Below are positions 18,379-26,536 of a DNA stretch of 64,000 bases, piece after piece (positions within the stretch are counted from its first letter, which is position 1; each line of letters opens with the position of its first letter). Source of the DNA: Paraburkholderia sp041321145 (lineage in GTDB: Bacteria; Pseudomonadota; Gammaproteobacteria; Burkholderiales; Burkholderiaceae). The position numbers and the translations under genes were made by a program. The stretch is taken from assembly GCF_041321145.1 (NCBI RefSeq), contig NZ_JBGGWA010000006.1, positions 372,001-436,000 of the forward strand, read 5' to 3'. Under the pieces are notes generated by a model, which did not search any database, had not been told where the DNA came from, and worked only from the letters and a program-made list of their open reading frames with translations.

Positions 18379-18677
18379 ACACCCTCCCCGGCAACAGCCA
18401 GCTTCGTGACGATCGACATGCCAGGCACAGCGGCCGTACTGCATGCCCGCATGCGTTCGCCTTGCGCCGTCCAGACCCAGCAGTCCTGGCATGCACCCAT
18501 CAAACAGAAACCGGCGCGGCGGCCGTCGCCGAATTCGGAATCGCGCAACGTGCTCACCTCGGTCAGCAGCGCGACCATCAGCGTGTCGCCCTCGGCGGCC
18601 TCGCGCACGACGCCGTCCACGGTAATCGGAAAGGTCTTGCGGCCCGTCTCCGCGAGCCGTACAAATCGTCCGCTCAT
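18363..18677 (-). CDS. Small (2Fe-2S)-binding subunit, HcnA/opine-oxidase gamma-like
   Basis: A 104-residue plant-ferredoxin-fold protein. The cluster cysteines are visible in GFCLMGACQDC plus a distal MRAC, the C-x4-C-x2-C...C pattern of HcnA-type subunits. The ATG at 18677 overlaps the stop of the ABC ATPase gene (ATGA), and the gene ends 16 bases inside the next one. The order [2Fe-2S], FAD/[2Fe-2S], DAO is that of three-subunit dehydrogenases for opines, glycine or hydroxyproline. It is a small gene easily mis-started, since a GTG-led frame runs up to 18830; the overlap supports the short form. Confidence 0.85.
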   Translation of the reverse strand: MSGRFVRLAETGRKTFPITVDGVVREAAEGDTLMVALLTEVSTLRDSEFGDGRRAGFCLMGACQDCWVWTAQGERMRACSTAAVPGMSIVTKLAVAGEGVWPRV

Positions 18678-20521
18678 ACCGGTGTCGCCTCCTCGGTCTG
18701 CAAGCGATTCAATTCCGCCGTCGGATGATGGCAAAGAATTTCCGCGCCCGAGGGCAGCTTCTTCATGGACGGCGGCGTCATATTGCACATCCCGTCGATG
18801 CGCACCGGGCAGCGCGCGCGGAACGAGCACAACTCGGGATTGTCGACACTCGGCCCCAGCGGCGGCAGCGCGGCAGAACCGATCACGCGGCGTGCGTCGA
18901 GCCAGCCGGGTTTCAAAGCGGGAACCGAATCGACCAGCAATTCCGTATACGGGTGATATGGGGGCGCCGCGAGCACGTCGCGCTGCCCCGCTTCCACACG
19001 ATGCCCCGCATACAGCACGATCACTTCGTCGCAGATCGCGCGCACGGTCGAAATGTCGTGGCTGATGAACATGTAGGACACGCCGAGTTCGCGGCGCAAT
19101 TCGGCCAGCAGGTCGAGGATCGCCGCGCCGACCACCGTATCGAGCGCGGACGTCACTTCGTCGCAGAGGATCAACGCGGGATCGGCGGCGAGCGCGCGCG
19201 CCAGATTGACGCGTTGCTTCTGGCCGCCGGAAAGTCCGGCCGGCGTGCGCATGGCGATCGACGCCGGCAGTTGCACCAGATCGAGCAGTTCCAGCATGCG
19301 CTTCTTCGCCGCCGCGCCACGCAGATGATGGTAGAACGCGAGCGGCCTGCCCAGGATATCCGCGATCGAATGGCTCGGGTTCAGTGCGGTGTCGGCGTTC
19401 TGGAACACGATCTGAATCTGCCGGTATTGCTCCGGCGTGCGGCGCGACAGTTGTGCGGGCAACGGCTCACCGTTGAAGAACACCTCGCCCCCTGCGCGGT
19501 CAACCAGGCCTGCCACCACGCGCGCGAGCGTCGTCTTGCCGGAGCCGGATTCGCCGATCACGCCGAGCGTGCTGCCGCGAGGGATCGACAGGCTGACGTC
19601 GTCGAGTACACGCACGGCGGGCGCGCCGAAGCGATCGATCCGGCCATAGCCCGCCGACAGGCCGCGGATTTCGAGCAGCGGCGGGATGAGGTTGCCAGTG
19701 GCCACGGGCGTGTCCAGCGCGCCTTCAGGACGGCGCGTGGCGGCCAGCAACTGACGCGTGTAGGCATCCACAGGCGCATCGAGCACTTGCGCGACCGCGC
19801 CGTTCTCCTTCACCGCGCCGCCGTTCAACACGACGATGCGGTCCGCCATCTGCGCGACCACGGCAAGGTCATGCGATACATACACCGCGGTCGTACCCAA
19901 TTCGCGGATCACTTTCTTGAAGGCCGCGAGCACTTCGATCTGGGTGGTGACATCGAGCGCGGTGGTCGGCTCGTCGAACACGACCACAGCCGGGTCGGTG
20001 ATCAACGCCATCGCGGCCATCAGACGCTGCAACTGGCCGCCGGACACCTGATGCGGATAGCGGTCGCCGATCGTCTCCGGCGCAGGCAGCGCGAGCGCGC
20101 GAAACAGGTCGATCGCTTTCGTGCGCGCGGCGTCTTTCGTCATCAACTGATGCAGCAAGGCCGGCTCGGTGACCTGGTCCATGATGGTGCGCGACGGATT
20201 GAAGCCCGCCGCCGCACTCTGCGCCACATAAGCAACGGTCCGCGCCCGCAACGCGCGACGTCCCTTCGCATCGAGCGACAGCACCTCCACATCGCCGATG
20301 CGCACCGAACCGCCGCTGATCGAGCACCCCGCACGCGCATAACCGAGCAGGGACAGCGCGATAGTCGTCTTACCCGAGCCCGACTCGCCGATCAGCGCGA
20401 GCACCTCGCCCTTCTTCACCGAAAAATCGACACCCTTGACGATCTGCGTCACCGGCCCCGGCGCCGCACCGGCGACGACCCGCAGGCCCTTCACTTCAAT
20501 CATGTCCCGGTCAGCCATCAT
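18674..20521 (-). CDS. Dipeptide/opine-type ABC transporter, fused double ATPase
   Basis: A 615-residue protein with two complete nucleotide-binding domains in one chain, equivalent to DppD plus DppF. Domain 1 (residues about 5-260) and domain 2 (about 290-560) each carry Walker A GESGSGKTT. The ABC signatures are VSGGQLQRL and LSGGQKQRV, and both domains have D-E Walker B pairs. The C-terminal oligopeptide-transporter extension with several cysteines (SFRARCPVRIDGMC) is present. The start overlaps the upstream permease stop by 4 bases, and the end overlaps the ferredoxin-like subunit by 4. It energises the permeases encoded at 20518-22415. Confidence 0.92.
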   Translation of the reverse strand: MMADRDMIEVKGLRVVAGAAPGPVTQIVKGVDFSVKKGEVLALIGESGSGKTTIALSLLGYARAGCSISGGSVRIGDVEVLSLDAKGRRALRARTVAYVAQSAAAGFNPSRTIMDQVTEPALLHQLMTKDAARTKAIDLFRALALPAPETIGDRYPHQVSGGQLQRLMAAMALITDPAVVVFDEPTTALDVTTQIEVLAAFKKVIRELGTTAVYVSHDLAVVAQMADRIVVLNGGAVKENGAVAQVLDAPVDAYTRQLLAATRRPEGALDTPVATGNLIPPLLEIRGLSAGYGRIDRFGAPAVRVLDDVSLSIPRGSTLGVIGESGSGKTTLARVVAGLVDRAGGEVFFNGEPLPAQLSRRTPEQYRQIQIVFQNADTALNPSHSIADILGRPLAFYHHLRGAAAKKRMLELLDLVQLPASIAMRTPAGLSGGQKQRVNLARALAADPALILCDEVTSALDTVVGAAILDLLAELRRELGVSYMFISHDISTVRAICDEVIVLYAGHRVEAGQRDVLAAPPYHPYTELLVDSVPALKPGWLDARRVIGSAALPPLGPSVDNPELCSFRARCPVRIDGMCNMTPPSMKKLPSGAEILCHHPTAELNRLQTEEATPV

Positions 20522-21465
20522 GCACCCCCATGGCTACGGCCACGACGCCGCAGGTTGTCGATCAGCAGATTCATGCCGATCGTTAGCGTCGCAATCGCGA
20601 CGGCCGGCATCAGGACGGCGGGTGCGCCCTCGGACAAGCCGCCAATGTTCTCGCGCACGAGCGAACCCCAATCCGCGTTCGGCGGCTGCACGCCGAGGCC
20701 GAGGAAACTCAGCCCGCTCAGCAACAGCACGATGAACACGAAGCGCAGGCCGAAATCGGCGAGCATCGGATGAATCATGTTCGGCAGCACTTCGACCCGC
20801 GCGATGTAGAGAATGCCCTCGCCGCGTGCTCTCGCCACCTGCACATATTCGAGGCCCATGAGATTCACCGCGAGCGAGCGCGAAATGCGGAAGGCGCCGG
20901 GGATATAGGCAAGCGCGGCAACGGTCGTCAGCATCGTGATCGACGAACCGAACGCGGCGATCACGACGAGCGCGAGTACTTTGCTCGGAATCGAGATGAG
21001 CGCATCGAACAGACGGCTCAGGATTTCATCGACCCAGCGTCCGGACACCGCGGCGAGCAAACCGAAAAACGTGCCAATCACGCTGGCGAGCACCGCGGCA
21101 GCCAGCGCGAGGCCGACCGTGTAGCGCGTGCCGTAGAGAATCCGGCTCAGCATGTCGCGGCCAAGATAGTCGGTGCCGAGCGGATATGCCGCACTATAGC
21201 TGCCGAAAATTTCTGTCGACGTCAGCGCGCCGCCTTTATACGGCGCGACCAGCGGCCCGATAAACGCGACCAGCAGCCAGAAAGCCACCAGCACGAGACC
21301 GATCAGGCCGAGCACGGAGAAGCGGTGCACCAGCCTCTTCAACACGCCCTGTTTCAGCGCGGCCGCGTCTACTGCTGGCGGCTCGACGGCGGGTTGATCG
21401 CGGCTCATGTCGTACAGCTCCGTGCCGGGGTGAGGAACGTGGGGATTGGTAGGTCGGCTCATCAT
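20518..21465 (-). CDS. ABC transporter permease, DppC type
   Basis: An inner-membrane permease of about 315 residues in the dipeptide/nickel family (BPD_transp_1), with an N-terminal OppC-like extension. About six membrane segments are seen, with the EAA-type loop around residue 225-245 (LEYVQVARARGEG). The ATG at 21465 overlaps the stop of the previous permease (ATGA) and is preferred over an in-frame ATG at 21498. It pairs with the DppB-type permease to form the translocation channel for the substrate delivered by the Tat-exported binding protein. Confidence 0.9.
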   Translation of the reverse strand: MMSRPTNPHVPHPGTELYDMSRDQPAVEPPAVDAAALKQGVLKRLVHRFSVLGLIGLVLVAFWLLVAFIGPLVAPYKGGALTSTEIFGSYSAAYPLGTDYLGRDMLSRILYGTRYTVGLALAAAVLASVIGTFFGLLAAVSGRWVDEILSRLFDALISIPSKVLALVVIAAFGSSITMLTTVAALAYIPGAFRISRSLAVNLMGLEYVQVARARGEGILYIARVEVLPNMIHPMLADFGLRFVFIVLLLSGLSFLGLGVQPPNADWGSLVRENIGGLSEGAPAVLMPAVAIATLTIGMNLLIDNLRRRGRSHGGA

Positions 21466-22415
21466 CGACGCAGCCTCGGGTTGGATACGATTTGACACAG
21501 GTCAGCGATCAGCACGAGTGCGAGATACGCCGCGCAGAACACCATCACGCAACCCTGCACGAGCGGCATGTCGCGGTTCGTGACGGCGTCGACCATCAGG
21601 CTCGCCAAGCCCGGATAGTTGAAGATCGACTCGACGATCACCACGCCGCCGAACAGATACGACAGGCTCAGCGCAACCGCGTTGGCAATCGGCCCGATGG
21701 TGTTGGGCAATACGTGCCGCAGCACCACGCGCGCGGGCGAGGCACCCTTGAGCACCGCCATTTCGACATATGACGAGTTGAGCTGATCGAGCACCGCGGC
21801 GCGCGTCATGCGCGCCATCTGCGCGACGATCACGCAGCACAGCGTCATCACCGGCATCGCGTAGATGCGCAGCAGCGCGCCGAACGAATGCACCTCGGAG
21901 AGATACGACAGCGCGGGCAGCCAGCGCAGCTTGACGGCGAAGATCAGCACGGCGATCGTCGCGATCAGGAATTCCGGCACCGCCACCGTCGAGAGCGTGA
22001 GCACGTTGAGCGTGCGGTCGAGCAGCGAACCGCGAAACATCGCCGACGAAATGCCGATCAGCAATGCCACCGGCACCGAGACCAGCGCCGTCAGACCGGC
22101 CAGCACCAGCGAGTTCGGCAGGCGCGTGGCGATCAGCTCGCTGACCGGCAAGTTGTTCGACAGCGAGGTGCCGAAGTTGCCGCTGACAATATGAATGAGC
22201 CATTCGACGTAGCGTTGCAGCGCGGGCTGGTCGAGGCCGAACTGATGCCGCAATGCCGCGACGGCTTCGGGCGTGGCTGCCTGGCCGAGGGCCTGTTGTG
22301 CGGCATCGCCGGGAAGCAGCCCGGTGATGGCGAACACGACCGCCGAGACCAGCAGCAGCGTAAGCAGCGCGAGGCCAAGGCGCGCGGCGATGAGTCGTTG
22401 CGCATGTGCTTTCAT
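21462..22415 (-). CDS. ABC transporter permease, DppB type
   Basis: An inner-membrane permease of about 317 residues in the dipeptide/opine family. The first membrane segment is at residues about 10-32, then a periplasmic loop with the family GLDQPALQRYVEW stretch, and about five more segments. The EAA loop lies near SYVEMAVLKGASPARV. The ATG at 22415 has a GGAAGG-type ribosome site; the in-frame extension to 22445 is not supported. It follows the binding-protein gene after 123 bases that contain a perfect hairpin, a usual place for differential mRNA stability in ABC operons. Confidence 0.9.
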   Translation of the reverse strand: MKAHAQRLIAARLGLALLTLLLVSAVVFAITGLLPGDAAQQALGQAATPEAVAALRHQFGLDQPALQRYVEWLIHIVSGNFGTSLSNNLPVSELIATRLPNSLVLAGLTALVSVPVALLIGISSAMFRGSLLDRTLNVLTLSTVAVPEFLIATIAVLIFAVKLRWLPALSYLSEVHSFGALLRIYAMPVMTLCCVIVAQMARMTRAAVLDQLNSSYVEMAVLKGASPARVVLRHVLPNTIGPIANAVALSLSYLFGGVVIVESIFNYPGLASLMVDAVTNRDMPLVQGCVMVFCAAYLALVLIADLCQIVSNPRLRR

Positions 22416-22483
22416 CGAGAGTCGCCTTCCAGGTTGAAGCCGCACGCCGCTTGATGCGCGGCGCGCGTGTTGCCGGGTTCAAC

Positions 22484-22506
22484 TTTCCAGTTCGCCAGAC
22501 TGGAAA
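22484..22506. repeat. Perfect stem-loop between binding-protein and permease genes
   Basis: TTTCCAGT and ACTGGAAA arms (8 bp, perfect) with a 7-base loop, inside the operon between the binding-protein stop and the permease start. A GC-rich weaker hairpin follows at about 22447-22468. No T-tract follows, so it probably stabilises the upstream message or partly attenuates rather than terminating. Confidence 0.5.
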
Positions 22507-22538
22507 CCCTTCGTTACTGCTAGTCAGACGGGGCCGGC

Positions 22539-24155
22539 TCAGGCCTCCAGCCAGACGTTTTCCGCGAACATGAAACCCATCAGCCCGGCCAGCGGAATCG
22601 AGCCGAGGCCTTTGAGTTTCGTCGTGTAAGCATCGAGCGAACTCTGGAACAGCGGAATGCCGATGCCGCCGGTTTCATGCACCAGCACCTGCATGTCGCC
22701 GTAAATCTTCTTGCGCTTCGCATCGTCCGGTTCGCCGCGTGCCGCAACCAGCATCTGGTCGAACTTCGGGCTCTTCCAGTTCGCTTCGTTCCACGGCGCG
22801 TCCGACTTGAAGAACTGCGTGAAGATCACGTCGGCGCTCGGACGCGCATTGACCGAGCCGAAACCCAGCGGATGCTTCATCCAGTGGTTCGACCAGTAGC
22901 CGTCGGACGGTACGCGCGACACCTGAAGATTCAGACCGGCTTGCGGCGCCACCTGCTGAAGGAACATCGCCATTTCAACCGACCCTTCCGCCGCCGGCGA
23001 CGCGAAAATCTGGATCGGCGCGCTGCCGACTTTAGCCTTCTGGAAATGGAACTTCGCTTTGTCCGGATCGAAGGTACGCTGCGGCAAACCCGCCAGGTAG
23101 TACTTGTTGGTCGGATCGATAGGCTGGTCGTTGCCGATCGCACCGTAACCCTGAAAGATCGCCCGGCGCATCTGCTCGCGGTCCTGCAGGTACATCATGC
23201 CTCGACGAAAATCGTCGTTGCTGGTAATACCGCCTTCGTCGCGAACAATCAGGTCGGTGTACTCGCCCGTCTTCGTCTCCAGCACGGCGAAGCCACCGGC
23301 GCTCTTGATCTGGGCGGTCGAGCGCGGGCTCACCGCGTTGATCAGTTGCACGTCGCCCGAGAGCAACGCGTTCACGCGCGCCGATTCGTCGCCGATACCG
23401 ATCAGTTCGACTTCGTCGAGGTGCGGCAGACCCGGTTTCCAGTACTTCTCGTTCTTCACGCCGACCGTGCGCACACCCGGCAAGAATTCCTTGACCTTGA
23501 ACGGGCCGGTGCCGACCGCCGTTTTGAAATCCTTGGTGCCGTCCTTGATGATCTGGAAATGCGACGTGGCGAGAATCACCGGCAGATCGGCGTTCGGACC
23601 TTCCAGCGTGATCGTCACTTCGTTCGGGCCCGTCGCCTTGACTTCCTTGATCTGATCGGCAAGCGTCTTCGCTTTCGACGCCGTCGCCGGATCCTTGTGC
23701 CGCATGATCGAATACACGACGTCCGCGGGCGTGAGCGGCTTACCGTCGTGGAACTGCACACCCGTGCGCAGCTTGGCGACCCACACCGTCGCATCTTTCG
23801 TATCGAGCGAGGTGGCGAGCGCCATCTTCGCGCCGAGATGCGAATCGAGTTCAGTCAGGCAGTTGTAGAACATGAAGCCGCGGACATAGTCCGTTCCCAG
23901 CGCGCCCTTCGCGGGATCGAGCGTGTCGGCGGCCGATGCGGACTGCGTCGCCACACGGATCTTGCCGCCCTGCTTCGGCTTCGCCTGCGCAAAAGCCGCA
24001 CCGCTCGCGGTCAACAAGCCGGCGCCTGTTACCGACATCATGCCGGCCGCGGCCATCGCGCGCAGCACGTCGCGCCGCGACGCGCCTTTTGACGTCAATC
24101 GCTCCAGCCCGGTGTCGAGTTGAAGAGCGTCATATTGCGAGTTTTCCTTATTCAT
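22539..24155 (-). CDS. ABC transporter substrate-binding protein (family 5, Tat-exported)
   Basis: A periplasmic solute-binding protein of 538 residues in the dipeptide/oligopeptide/opine family (SBP_bac_5). A twin-arginine signal is visible: SRRDVL with R27/R28, a hydrophobic stretch at 33-52, and an AFA cleavage site at about residue 56. The Tat route is unusual but recurrent in this family. The ATG at 24155 is preferred; an in-frame start at 24215 would add 20 residues of no similarity. It lies downstream of an FAD oxidoreductase and upstream of the permeases. The ligand is probably a small peptide or amino-acid conjugate matching the operon's dehydrogenase. Confidence 0.9.
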   Translation of the reverse strand: MNKENSQYDALQLDTGLERLTSKGASRRDVLRAMAAAGMMSVTGAGLLTASGAAFAQAKPKQGGKIRVATQSASAADTLDPAKGALGTDYVRGFMFYNCLTELDSHLGAKMALATSLDTKDATVWVAKLRTGVQFHDGKPLTPADVVYSIMRHKDPATASKAKTLADQIKEVKATGPNEVTITLEGPNADLPVILATSHFQIIKDGTKDFKTAVGTGPFKVKEFLPGVRTVGVKNEKYWKPGLPHLDEVELIGIGDESARVNALLSGDVQLINAVSPRSTAQIKSAGGFAVLETKTGEYTDLIVRDEGGITSNDDFRRGMMYLQDREQMRRAIFQGYGAIGNDQPIDPTNKYYLAGLPQRTFDPDKAKFHFQKAKVGSAPIQIFASPAAEGSVEMAMFLQQVAPQAGLNLQVSRVPSDGYWSNHWMKHPLGFGSVNARPSADVIFTQFFKSDAPWNEANWKSPKFDQMLVAARGEPDDAKRKKIYGDMQVLVHETGGIGIPLFQSSLDAYTTKLKGLGSIPLAGLMGFMFAENVWLEA

Positions 24156-24222
24156 CGAACTTCTCCGCGAGGGTGACAGGGATAGCTGCGTGGTTTTTAA
24201 CGGCAAATACAACAATGAAGAA

Positions 24223-25497
24223 TCAATAGAAAATGTCTTTGATGCGGTAGTACGTCCCCACCAGCGGCAAGAACCAGGGTTTGCCGGTGTGGCCCGGAAT
24301 CGCGGGCCACTCGGACTCGCGCCACGGATTACGCTCTTCGTGGCCGTCCATCACGTCGGCCATCACCTGGCCCATGTGCGTCGACATCTGCGTGCCGTGG
24401 CCGCTGTATCCCAGCGAGAAGTAAATCCCGTCGTGTTGCCCGGCATGCGGCAGACGGTCGGCGGTCATGTCCACGAGGCCGCCCCAGCAGTAGTCGATGC
24501 GAGCGTGCGCCAGCATCGGGAACATCGCGGCGAGACCTTGTTGCAGAATCCGTCCGCTCTTCGCGTCGGAGGGCCGCTCGGACGCCGTGAAGCGCGCGCG
24601 GCCACCGAACAGCAGACGCGAATCGGGTGTCACGCGGAAGTAGTTATGCATCAGGCGCGTGGTGGTGTACGCGCGCCGTTTCGGAAATACCTGTATCAAC
24701 AGGGCGGGCGGCAAGGGCTCCGTCACGACGATGAACGAACCCACCGGCGCGAGACGCCGCCGGTACCAGCCGAACGGACCATGCCGCGACGGACCGGTGG
24801 CGATCAGCACCTGCTTCGCGCGCACTTCGCCGCGTGCGGTGGTGACCTTGAAGCCGCTGCCGTCCTTCGCGATAGCGGTGACCGCGGCATTTTCGTAGAG
24901 CTTCGCGCCATGGCGCACTGCGGCATCGGCGAGGCCGACCGTGAACTTGCCCATATGCATCTGGCCGCCATGCCGTTGCAGCAGTCCGCCGTAAAAACTG
25001 TCCGACTGGATTTCGCTGCGGATACGCTCACGACCGATTAGTTCGATATCCGTATCGACTTCGCGCCGGATCAATTCCGCCGTCTTCTCCAGATGCGCAA
25101 AGTGATGCGGTTTCGACGCCAGCTTCAGCTTGCCGGTGGCGATGTAATTGCAGTCGATGTTTTCCTCGCGAATCAAACGCTCGACCGTGTCGACCGCATC
25201 CGAAAACGCGCGGTAGCAGGCACTCGCCCGCTCCACACCGAGTTGCGCGACCAGCGCGACGAAATCCTGCGCGACGCCGGTATTGACCTGGCCGCCGTTG
25301 CGCCCGGATGCGCCCCCGCCGATCCGCCCCGCGTCGAGCACCGTCACCGAGGCGCTGCGCTTACCCAACGCCTGCGCCGCCGACAGCCCGGTGAAGCCGC
25401 CGCCGATCACGGCGACATCGGCCTGGCCTTCGACCGGTCCTTCACACGCCGAAACGAACGGCGGTGCGGTGTCGAGCCAATAGGAATCGAGCTTCAT
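24223..25497 (-). CDS. FAD-dependent oxidoreductase, PuuB-like amine oxidase family
   Basis: A 424-residue DAO-family flavoprotein with the N-terminal glycine motif VAVIGGGFTGLSAAQAL at about residue 33. The C-terminal YSGHGTQMSTHMGQ stretch is characteristic of gamma-glutamylputrescine oxidase (PuuB) relatives. Such enzymes oxidise secondary or primary amines to aldehydes, which fits the NAD aldehyde dehydrogenase farther upstream. The ATG at 25497 gives MKLDSYW, the usual start. It is separate from, and not a duplicate of, the three-subunit dehydrogenase later in the operon. The exact amine is unknown. Confidence 0.85.
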   Translation of the reverse strand: MKLDSYWLDTAPPFVSACEGPVEGQADVAVIGGGFTGLSAAQALGKRSASVTVLDAGRIGGGASGRNGGQVNTGVAQDFVALVAQLGVERASACYRAFSDAVDTVERLIREENIDCNYIATGKLKLASKPHHFAHLEKTAELIRREVDTDIELIGRERIRSEIQSDSFYGGLLQRHGGQMHMGKFTVGLADAAVRHGAKLYENAAVTAIAKDGSGFKVTTARGEVRAKQVLIATGPSRHGPFGWYRRRLAPVGSFIVVTEPLPPALLIQVFPKRRAYTTTRLMHNYFRVTPDSRLLFGGRARFTASERPSDAKSGRILQQGLAAMFPMLAHARIDYCWGGLVDMTADRLPHAGQHDGIYFSLGYSGHGTQMSTHMGQVMADVMDGHEERNPWRESEWPAIPGHTGKPWFLPLVGTYYRIKDIFY

Positions 25498-25563
25498 CCG
25501 GTCTGTCCTTGAGATGGGCAATGAGCGAGGCGGTAGCGAGTCAACTGTGCGCGCAACCGGCGC

Positions 25564-26232
25564 TTACAGGCCGAGTTCCGCAGCCAGATGCGGAATGTCG
25601 TTGACTTCGTAGTATTGGTAGTACGGCGTCGATGGTTCGTGGCCGCGCTTGACGAACGCCTTGTGCTTGATACCCAGGTCGTGCGCGGTCATCAGGTCGT
25701 AGCGCAGGCTCGACGACACGTGCAGCACGTCTTCCGGATTGCAGTTCAGCTGGTCGAACATGTATTCGAAGCCTTGCATGCGCGGCTTGTACGACTGCGC
25801 CTGCTCGGCGGTGAAGACCGCATGGAACGGCGCGCCGAGCTTGTCCACGTTGCTCTGGATCTGGTTGTTCGATGCATTCGACAGTATCACCAGCTTGTAC
25901 TTCTTAGCGAGACGCGAGAGACCTTCCGGCACGTCCGGATGCGGACCCCAGGTCGGCACGGCCAGGTAGATCTTCTCTGCTTCCTTTTCGTCGAAGTCGA
26001 CGTTCAGGCGCTTGCAGGCGCGGCGCAACGCGTTGACCACCACGTCGCGATACGGTTTCCATGCGCCGAGCACTTCGTCGCGGCGATAGCCCGCGTAGAA
26101 CGCGACCAGTTTCTCCAGATCTTCGGTGTTCAGCACGTGGCCGAACATTTCGCGCGTCATGTCGGCCATACGGAACTTCGTGAGCGTGCCATAGCAATCG
26201 AAGGTGATGTATTTCGGTTCGAATTCGATCAT
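25564..26232 (-). CDS. HAD-superfamily hydrolase, haloacid dehalogenase type II-like
   Basis: A 222-residue HAD hydrolase with nucleophile motif FDCYGTL (Asp at about residue 12), motif II SNAS (about 119-122), a lysine in YKPR and a C-terminal SSLRYDLMTAHDLG stretch. The cap domain size fits the L-2-haloacid dehalogenase subfamily. The operon offers no other halogen-related gene, so a phosphatase or C-N hydrolase role is equally possible. The ATG at 26232 has an AGGA ribosome site. It is probably the first gene after the 304-base gap that carries the tandem repeat, hence a candidate operon head. Confidence 0.85.
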   Translation of the reverse strand: MIEFEPKYITFDCYGTLTKFRMADMTREMFGHVLNTEDLEKLVAFYAGYRRDEVLGAWKPYRDVVVNALRRACKRLNVDFDEKEAEKIYLAVPTWGPHPDVPEGLSRLAKKYKLVILSNASNNQIQSNVDKLGAPFHAVFTAEQAQSYKPRMQGFEYMFDQLNCNPEDVLHVSSSLRYDLMTAHDLGIKHKAFVKRGHEPSTPYYQYYEVNDIPHLAAELGL

Positions 26233-26536
26233 GGTGCAGTCCTATCGTTGGGGTGAACTCGCGGTGAGCTCAGTGGCGAAAACAGAGCAACTTTGTTGCA
26301 TGGGACCGGAGTAACAAGCTTTGCATGGGATCGGAGTAACGCGCTAACTCCGGTCGACAAAGCTCATTCCTGTAAAAGATTTAATCAGCGCAAAAACATA
26401 GATGTTCCTGATTCGAGCGCCGCCTGCGATACAAACCATGCGTTTTGAGGCCGTTGCGCAGCACAGTCTGCGGTAGGCGGCTGGAAGCCCTGCCGGTGCT
26501 GGCTTTGCGGTGCGCACACCGAAAGCCAGCACGCAT
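26233..26536. other. 304-base intergenic region between aldehyde dehydrogenase and HAD genes
   Basis: No credible gene. It contains a 9-base direct repeat (GGTGAACTC / GGTGAGCTC, 26252-26271, 11-base period) close to the HAD start and a 20-base tandem repeat (26296-26340). A short inverted arm (ACTCCGGTC near 26345) can pair with the second copy. The rest shows nothing recognisable. It probably holds the promoter of the leftward operon and the end of the aldehyde dehydrogenase transcript. Confidence 0.5.
26296..26340. repeat. Tandem direct repeat upstream of the HAD/ABC operon
   Basis: Two 20-base copies of TTGCATGGGAYCGGAGTAAC (one mismatch, at Y) at 26296-26315 and 26321-26340, so the period is 25 bases. 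They lie 64-108 bases upstream of the HAD start. AraC-family proteins usually bind such direct repeats, and the operon ends in an AraC-type gene; the link is an inference. Confidence 0.6.

Noticed and set aside
18363..18677. HcnA-like subunit as part of hydrogen cyanide synthesis
   Set aside because: The three-subunit dehydrogenase layout is shared by opine and D-hydroxyproline dehydrogenases, and the adjoining peptide/opine importer points to catabolism rather than cyanide production.
18725..20773. A 682-codon open frame opposite the fused ABC ATPase
   Set aside because: Antisense to a gene with two intact ATPase domains; composition is Arg/His-rich and no family is recognisable.
25564..26232. 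HAD gene as proof of haloacid degradation
   Set aside because: The dehalogenase type II pattern is shared with phosphatases and other hydrolases, and no halogenated-compound genes are nearby.
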